From: an uncultured Collinsella sp.
GTDB taxonomy: Bacteria; Actinomycetota; Coriobacteriia; Coriobacteriales; Coriobacteriaceae
Assembly: GCA_958431945.1 (NCBI GenBank)
Contig: CAUASQ010000010.1
Coordinates: 1 to 23,389 of the forward strand
DNA: 23,389 nt
Direction of reading: 5' to 3'
The position numbers and the translations under genes were made by a program. Under the pieces are notes generated by a model. That model was given only the letters and a program-made list of their open reading frames with translations, did not search any database and was not told where the DNA came from. This document shows positions 21,117 to 23,389 of the stretch, piece by piece; the first letter of the stretch is position 1, and every line of letters starts with the position of its first letter.

Positions 21117-21508
21117 TCCTGGCCCGCCTTCCACTCGTTGACCAGCTCGTCGTACTCCTCTCGGAACTCTGGCTCGAAATAGGCGATGAACTCGCTCTTG
21201 GTCATGCCGCAGCGCAGGCTTGAGTAGCCGACGTGCTCGATGCACCAGTCAGAGAACGGAATGAGCTTGCCGCCGTCGTCCACGCTCGTGCGGTAGTCGG
21301 TGCCGTCGCGGTAGAGCTTACGGCGGCCTTCCTTGCGGATGGCCTGCTCGACCTTCGAGGCATCGCGCTCGCCGCGCTCCATGAGCTTGCCGCGCAGCTC
21401 CTCTGCCTCGTCCTGCGCCTGCTCAAGCTTGCCGCGCAGCCAATCGCGCTCCGCCTGCGCCTGCTCCAGTTGATCGAGCACGTACTGCTCGCATGTCTTG
21501 ATCTCCAT
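21113..21508 (-). CDS. Hypothetical protein with N-terminal coiled coil
   Basis: This 131-residue protein starts at ATG 21508 with GAAGGGAT upstream. Residues 10-50 form a charged coiled coil (DQLEQAQAERDWLRGKLEQA, QDEAEELRGKLMERGERDAS). The rest contains a basic patch RKEGRRKLYRDGTDYR and a C-terminal globular part (PFSDWCIEHVGYSSLRCGMT, FIAYFEPEFREEYDELVNEW). It starts 2 bases after the upstream HNH-like gene ends. No family is recognised. Confidence 0.7.
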   Translation of the reverse strand: MEIKTCEQYVLDQLEQAQAERDWLRGKLEQAQDEAEELRGKLMERGERDASKVEQAIRKEGRRKLYRDGTDYRTSVDDGGKLIPFSDWCIEHVGYSSLRCGMTKSEFIAYFEPEFREEYDELVNEWKAGQE

Positions 21509-21510
21509 GG

Positions 21511-21966
21511 TTACATCCCTTCTCGTATCATCTCGTTGCCGTCACGGTCGGTGATCAGCCAATATCCGTATTCGTAAAGCGCCGGGTCATGCGGCTCGTA
21601 CACCTGCAAAAGCTCGCCGGTCCACCAGGCCTCCTCGTAGACCTTCGAGCGCCACACCCACTCGGCCTTGAGCCGCGCCCCGCCGTGGAACTTGTCGTGG
21701 CATCCGGTGGTGCCGCTGCCGCACAGGCAGAACAGCGGGCTTCGCAAGTCCCATGTGCCGCACGGTGCGACCAGTCGGAACGTCTCGCCCCAAGAGCGGT
21801 GCGCCACGTGGTGCACGCTCCCAGCGCGCCTGCCGCACACGCAGCATCGGGGAGACAGCGCCTCGTATGACTTGCCGTGGGTGTAGTGCGCCCCCAGGTG
21901 AGGCTTGCCGTAAAGCTCGGCTCGCTCCTTCGTGTAGCCGCGCAGAATGCCTGCATCGAGGATCAT
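21511..21966 (-). CDS. HNH endonuclease-like protein in replication region
   Basis: This 151-residue protein is taken from ATG 21966 (ATGA overlap with the DnaC-like gene; GGGAGG ribosome site). The frame is open far upstream but only as a shadow of the DnaC gene. It shows RCCVCGRRAGSVHHVAHRSW (C41, C42, C44, H52, H53), then PLFCLCGSGTTGCHDKFHGG (C80, C82, C89, H90, H94), which fits a zinc-supported beta-beta-alpha HNH fold with H52/H53 as the catalytic pair. In phage replication modules such nucleases may act in recombination or branch resolution. Assignment to a named subfamily is not possible by eye. Confidence 0.75.
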   Translation of the reverse strand: MILDAGILRGYTKERAELYGKPHLGAHYTHGKSYEALSPRCCVCGRRAGSVHHVAHRSWGETFRLVAPCGTWDLRSPLFCLCGSGTTGCHDKFHGGARLKAEWVWRSKVYEEAWWTGELLQVYEPHDPALYEYGYWLITDRDGNEMIREGM

Positions 21967-22676
21967 TGCAGCCTCCCGTCCGGGCCGTCGAAGTGCACGA
22001 CCCTCGCGCCGCCCCTCAGCCGCGACACGATGGCCTTGGCGGTGTCGGGGTCTCCCTGCTCGGCGAGCCTGCGCACGAGGTCGCTTGGCTTGTACTGCGT
22101 TGTCACCAGCGTTGGCAGCATCGCGGAGTAGCGCTGGTCGATCAAGCTGAAAAGGCTGTCGAGCACGAAGCCCGTCGGCCTGCGCTTGCCCAGGTCGTCC
22201 ACGATTAGGTAGCGCACCTCGGCGTAGCGCTTGAGCGGGTCGCCGCCGTCGTGGAAGCTGCGCTGAATCTCGTCGAGGATGCGGTACATCGGTGCCATGA
22301 GCACCGACCGCTTGCCGCCAGCCAGGCGCTTCGCCACGGCTGCGGCGCAGGTGGTCTTGTGAGTTCCGACGTCTCCCCAGAGGTACACCCACTGGCCGCG
22401 CTTCATGCACTCGGCGATCTCCGCAGCCAACGGGTGGTCGAGGCTCACGTAGCGATCGGGCACGCCCGCCCGCTTCCAGTCGTGCATGGCTCTGTCGAGC
22501 GCAGCCTTGCGAGCCGCCTCGGCCTCGGCCTGGCGCTCCTTCTCGCGATCGGCCTCGGCGCCTGCGCAGCCGCACTGCTCGTAGCCGCAGAACAGCGTCC
22601 GCCCAGCGAGCCGCGTGGTGCGGGCCTTGAGGGTCGCGCCGCAGTGCGGGCACTCAGTCGTAGGCCGAAAATCCAT
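21963..22676 (-). CDS. DnaC-like helicase loader (AAA+ ATPase)
   Basis: This 237-residue protein has an N-terminal zinc finger-like cluster (ECPHCGATLKAR ... LFCGYEQCGC; C9, C12, C30, C35, C37), a helical linker, VPDRYVSLDHP, then the AAA+ core. Walker A is WGDVGTHKTTCA (residues 100-111), in which the usual Gly before Lys is His106. Walker B is YLIVDDLGKRRP (D160 D161), and LPTLVTTQYKPSDL resembles the sensor 1 region. A final SRLRGGARVVHF completes the family pattern. It should load the replicative helicase at the phage origin. Immediately upstream is the initiator gene, which it overlaps by 23 bp, as in lambda O-P and dnaD/dnaC type modules. Effect of His106 is unknown. Confidence 0.85.
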   Translation of the reverse strand: MDFRPTTECPHCGATLKARTTRLAGRTLFCGYEQCGCAGAEADREKERQAEAEAARKAALDRAMHDWKRAGVPDRYVSLDHPLAAEIAECMKRGQWVYLWGDVGTHKTTCAAAVAKRLAGGKRSVLMAPMYRILDEIQRSFHDGGDPLKRYAEVRYLIVDDLGKRRPTGFVLDSLFSLIDQRYSAMLPTLVTTQYKPSDLVRRLAEQGDPDTAKAIVSRLRGGARVVHFDGPDGRLQ

Positions 22677-23304
22677 CGTCTGGCACCTCCTTCGCGCTGC
22701 CGTTCCTGGGCTTCGAGGTGCGCAGCCAGTTGCGCACCGTTGCCTTCCAGTCCTTCATGTGCGATCGCCCGACCATCCAGCCTTTCTGGGCGTAGAAGTC
22801 GACGAAGCGCTCGGGGTCGAAGTCGAGGGCGGTGAGGTCGAGTCCCTTGTCCGCAGCGAACTGCTGGGCGTATTCGGCGACCTCGGCGGGAGAGGGGGCG
22901 CGGAAACGCGCCGCTTTCCCTCTCTCCTTAATCCCTTTTCCTAACTCCTCTTCCTCTTCCTCTTCGCTTGCCCGTTTGCTCTCGGGTTTGCTTGCATCGT
23001 TGCTTGCCGCTTTGCTCTGCGTTTTGCTTCCGCTTTTGCTTGGCGGTTTGCTTCCCGTTTCGCTTGCCCGTTTGCTCTCGGGTTTGCTTGCCGCTTTGCC
23101 GCCCGATCCTCCCGCCACGATGCGCTTGCGTGAGGTCTCCATGACGGGCTGCACGGCGAACAGCACGGCCTCTTGGGCGTCCGTCCGAGGCTCGGGCTGC
23201 TCGCCAGTTCGCAGGTACCGGACGATCATGCCGATAAGCTCGTCGCCCTCCCTGCGGTTGCGCAGCCTAAGCGGCCCGTCTATGAGCGAGTCCAGTACCT
23301 GCAT
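22654..23304 (-). CDS. Replication initiator-like protein with SK-repeat linker
   Basis: This 216-residue protein is translated from ATG 23304 (AGGGG site 10 bases upstream). Residues 1-62 form an N-terminal helical domain (GDELIGMIVRYLRTGEQPEP; AVQPVMETSRKRI) resembling DUF6291 and related phage replication proteins. Residues 66-120 are a low-complexity linker of Ser-Lys repeats (SKPESKRASETG, SKPESKRASEEEEEEE). Residues 131-216 carry the typical C-terminal module (APSPAEVAEYAQQF, DFYAQKGWMVGRSHMKDWKA, TVRNW) of phage DnaD/initiator-like proteins. It precedes the DnaC-like loader, and the linker-coding DNA holds an iteron-like array, which together suggest an origin-binding initiator. The biochemical role is inferred from family and position. 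Confidence 0.8.
   Translation of the reverse strand: MQVLDSLIDGPLRLRNRREGDELIGMIVRYLRTGEQPEPRTDAQEAVLFAVQPVMETSRKRIVAGGSGGKAASKPESKRASETGSKPPSKSGSKTQSKAASNDASKPESKRASEEEEEEELGKGIKERGKAARFRAPSPAEVAEYAQQFAADKGLDLTALDFDPERFVDFYAQKGWMVGRSHMKDWKATVRNWLRTSKPRNGSAKEVPDDGFSAYD
22963..23100. repeat. Iteron-like 12-bp repeat array inside initiator gene (candidate origin)
   Basis: On the plus strand GCT recurs at exact 12-bp spacing at 22966, 22978, 22990, 23002, 23014, 23026, 23038, 23050, 23062, 23074 and 23086, with a degenerate twelfth copy (GCC) at 23098. Most units read TTTGCTTGC or TTTGCTCT (AAGCAAA on the coding strand). A 33-bp stretch is repeated exactly, 22963-22995 and 23059-23091, 96 bp (8 units) apart. 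A purine-rich coding-strand tract, with poly-Glu codons, follows at about 22920-22964. Repeats beside a strand-asymmetric tract within an initiator gene resemble lambda ori. Confidence 0.7.
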
Positions 23305-23317
23305 GCCGCCATCGCCC

Positions 23318-23389
23318 CTAAAACTGGATGTCGCCGTCGTACAGGCTTTCCTGGGCGGGCGGCATGGGCGCTTGCTGCGGCGCCGTCTG
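23318..23389 (-). CDS. ssb: C-terminal end of a single-stranded DNA-binding protein (partial)
   Basis: The frame is open from the window edge to TAG at 23320-23318 and gives 23 residues: a Gln/Pro-rich tail (QTAPQQAPMPPAQES) followed by LYDGDIQF. SSB proteins end with a flexible Gln/Pro/Gly-rich linker and an acidic tip ending D-D-I-P-F that binds partner proteins; here the tip is D-G-D-I-Q-F. Location upstream of an initiator and helicase loader fits. The identification uses only the tail, so it is tentative. The OB-fold would lie outside the window. Confidence 0.6.
   Translation of the reverse strand, partial: QTAPQQAPMPPAQESLYDGDIQF

Noticed and set aside
21967..22653. Upstream extension of the HNH-like frame, up to 380 codons
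   Set aside because: The extension is Arg/Pro/Ala-rich antisense-style text overlapping the clear DnaC-like gene; the coupled ATG at 21966 has a good ribosome site.
22963..23100. CRISPR array at the repeated 12-bp units
   Set aside because: No unique spacers between repeats, unit far too short, and the whole stretch is in frame within a real gene.

Overview
The window is a contiguous piece of a tailed-phage or prophage genome (siphovirus type). Every credible gene lies on the minus strand, so the biological order runs from high to low coordinates. Overall GC is high. The gene set (SSB and DnaC-like loader, orphan cytosine methyltransferase with Lar-type protein, HK97-fold capsid, VG15/MuF-like minor capsid protein, FN3-rich tail protein, DUF6273-type tail fibre end) fits a phage of a high-GC Gram-positive gut bacterium, plausibly a Coriobacteriia/Eggerthellaceae host. 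This host call is inference from gene style. No integrase, repressor, lysis gene, tRNA or CRISPR is present.

Right end to 16958 (early/middle genes): an SSB C-terminus, a replication-initiator-like protein whose gene contains a 12-bp-periodic iteron-like array next to a purine-rich tract, a DnaC-like loader with an altered Walker A, an HNH protein, and a tightly overlapped chain (mostly ATGA junctions) of small proteins. That chain includes a Lar-family restriction-alleviation protein, several Cys-rich zinc-ribbon candidates, a cytosine-C5 methyltransferase split by two -1 frameshifts (one at a nine-G tract), a DUF4406-like protein and three tiny membrane proteins. It ends with a second HNH protein and a hairpin plus U-rich terminator.

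16734 to 12218 (packaging and portal): small and large terminase, portal, and a MuF/VG15-like minor capsid protein. The last of these carries a C-terminal nuclease domain resembling CdiA-CT toxins, and the DNA encoding it is visibly lower in GC. Behind it, where an immunity gene would be expected, there is only a 224-bp intergenic region. It holds a candidate plus-strand small RNA (extended -10, two-stem fold, U-tract), a UACG-tetraloop terminator-like hairpin, and three copies of a GCCGTGCGGC palindromic repeat.

11993 to 1 (capsid and tail): scaffold, major capsid, small capsid-adjacent protein, four head-tail connector/neck/terminator genes, major tail protein, tail chaperones G and GT joined by a textbook -1 frameshift site (A AAA AAC, 6-nt spacer, 8-bp stem), an 851-aa tape measure, an FN3 tail protein, a tail hub-like protein, a small baseplate-like protein, an 11-heptad coiled-coil tail protein, and a tail fibre cut by the window edge.

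The strongest candidates for something new are the phage-borne MuF-nuclease fusion with its non-coding downstream cassette, and the iteron array inside the initiator gene. The possibly phase-variable methyltransferase is third.
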